Shown: piece after piece, positions 6,492-7,091 of the stretch
How positions within the stretch are numbered: position 1 is the stretch's first letter
How the letters are laid out: each line of letters starts with the position of its first letter
Assembly (NCBI GenBank): GCA_945901215.1
Contig: CAMDKE010000145.1
Location: 1 to 7,091 of the forward strand
Source: Comamonas sp. lk
GTDB taxonomy: Bacteria; Pseudomonadota; Gammaproteobacteria; Burkholderiales; Burkholderiaceae_C
Length of the DNA stretch: 7,091 nucleotides
Direction of reading: 5' to 3'
Translations under genes and position numbers: made by a program
The notes under the pieces: generated by a model
Databases searched by the model: none
Told to the model about the DNA's origin: nothing
What the model saw: the letters and a program-made list of their open reading frames with translations, nothing else

Positions 6492-7091
6492 GTCAGAGCC
6501 GATCTCCACCAGCAACATGGCCGCGCCCATCAGGTCAATGCCGGGCAGGGTTTGCAACAGTCGCAAAGGGACCCCGTAACCGGCGCCCTGCAAGGAGCGC
6601 AGCAACTCCGCGTCAAAGCGGGCGATGCGCGCTTCAAGCTCCTCGATATGCGCTATTGAATCTCGTCCAGAACAAATCGATGTGCCGGTGTGATCTCTTC
6701 GGCCTGCAAGGCCTCAAAGATGTCTTCCCGGCTGGCACGCAAACGATTGCTGGCCAGGCTCAGAACTTCGGGCACGGTCTTGCCAGCGATGAGCGCCTTG
6801 ACCATGGCGCGTGCCGACTGGCCGTGCAAGTCCGACACCACCACGCCCAAACGGATGCCGGCATCGGTGAGCAGTTTGTGCAGCCGCCTCTATCTCGCTG
6901 GCCAGCATGCCGCCGAGTTTTTGCCGGTGTCGGGCAATGTGACGCAGGCTGCGCAGGTCCGCTTTGGCAATGAAGGAGGCGCGCAAGAGACCTGCACGCG
7001 CCAACGATGCCAGCCACTGCGCATCAGCCACATCGGTCTTGCGACCCGGCACCGCCTTGACGTGGCGAGCGTTGACCACCCACGCCACTAT
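6486..7091 (-). pseudogene. IS110-family transposase remnant, frameshifted and truncated
   Basis: The frame entering from the right edge contains VVNARHVKAVPGRKTDVADA and QWLASLARAGLLRASFIAK, the IS110 signature region; the two Asp of KTDVADA correspond to the last acidic residues of the DEDD catalytic set. After SEIE (about 6888) the match moves to another frame: RLHKLLTDAGIRLGVVVSDL, then SARAMVKALIAGKTVPEVL, ending DEIQ and a TAG at 6655-6653. It then returns to the first frame with HIEELEARIARFDAELLRSL and the helix-hairpin-helix-like LLQTLPGIDLMGAAMLLVEI. The match stops at GSDMS (about 6486), where ferredoxin sequence begins. The Transposase_20 end with its serine-containing motif is absent, and the N-terminus lies outside the window. 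IS110 elements use an RNA-guided (bridge RNA) recombinase and usually lack terminal inverted repeats, so element ends cannot be read here. The copy is not functional. Confidence 0.85.
6486..7091 (-). mobile_element. Partial IS110-family insertion sequence
   Basis: The element is recognised only by its transposase remnant. Its left boundary in this window is the junction with the ferredoxin gene at about 6486; the other end is beyond base 7091. No target duplication or bridge-RNA region can be identified, because the flanking non-coding parts are deleted or out of view. Confidence 0.7.

Noticed and set aside
6975..7000. Plus-strand AAGAGACCTGCA resembling part of a cobalamin riboswitch B12 box
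   Set aside because: It lies within conserved transposase codons (RAGLLRASF), is on the strand opposite to the operon, and has no accompanying riboswitch elements that I can see.

Overview
The window looks like a high-GC betaproteobacterial chromosome, most likely Burkholderiales and probably Comamonadaceae (Rhodoferax/Polaromonas/Acidovorax-like). This is judged from protein style and gene order, not from a search. All genes I can support lie on the minus strand, so transcription runs from the right end to the left end.

From right to left: (1) 7091 to about 6486 is a decayed IS110-family transposase with two frameshifts and no C-terminal domain. (2) 6491-4060 is a tightly packed cobalamin (B12) gene block: a small NuoE-like [2Fe-2S] ferredoxin, cobA (uroporphyrinogen-III C-methyltransferase), cobO (corrinoid adenosyltransferase) and bluB (5,6-dimethylbenzimidazole synthase). 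These genes overlap or are only a few bases apart. (3) After an 81-bp gap comes a transport block of two genes 12 bp apart: a TonB-dependent outer-membrane receptor (3978-1870) and a four-helix PepSY inner-membrane protein with a His-rich tail (1857-307). (4) Right after the PepSY stop is a pair of short repeats (about 259-306). (5) The left edge (1-264) is an open frame that appears to join the first ~38 codons of an ExbB/TolQ-like membrane protein to an internal C-terminal piece of CobN, the large subunit of aerobic cobaltochelatase.

Taken together this is a B12 synthesis/salvage and uptake operon. CobA commits uroporphyrinogen III to the corrin/siroheme branch, BluB makes the lower ligand, CobO adds the upper ligand, and the ferredoxin may supply electrons. 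The receptor and PepSY protein probably import, and perhaps reductively release, a corrinoid, cobalt or a metal chelate. ExbB-like and CobN genes are expected neighbours of such a locus, so the fragment at the left edge looks like the rearranged remains of that part of the operon.

Both ends look damaged. On the right, the upstream region of the ferredoxin has been replaced by transposase sequence, which now supplies the likely start codon and leaves no visible B12 riboswitch. On the left, cobN and exbB seem to have collapsed into a chimera next to a dispersed repeat. Whether de novo synthesis survives depends on gene copies outside this window.
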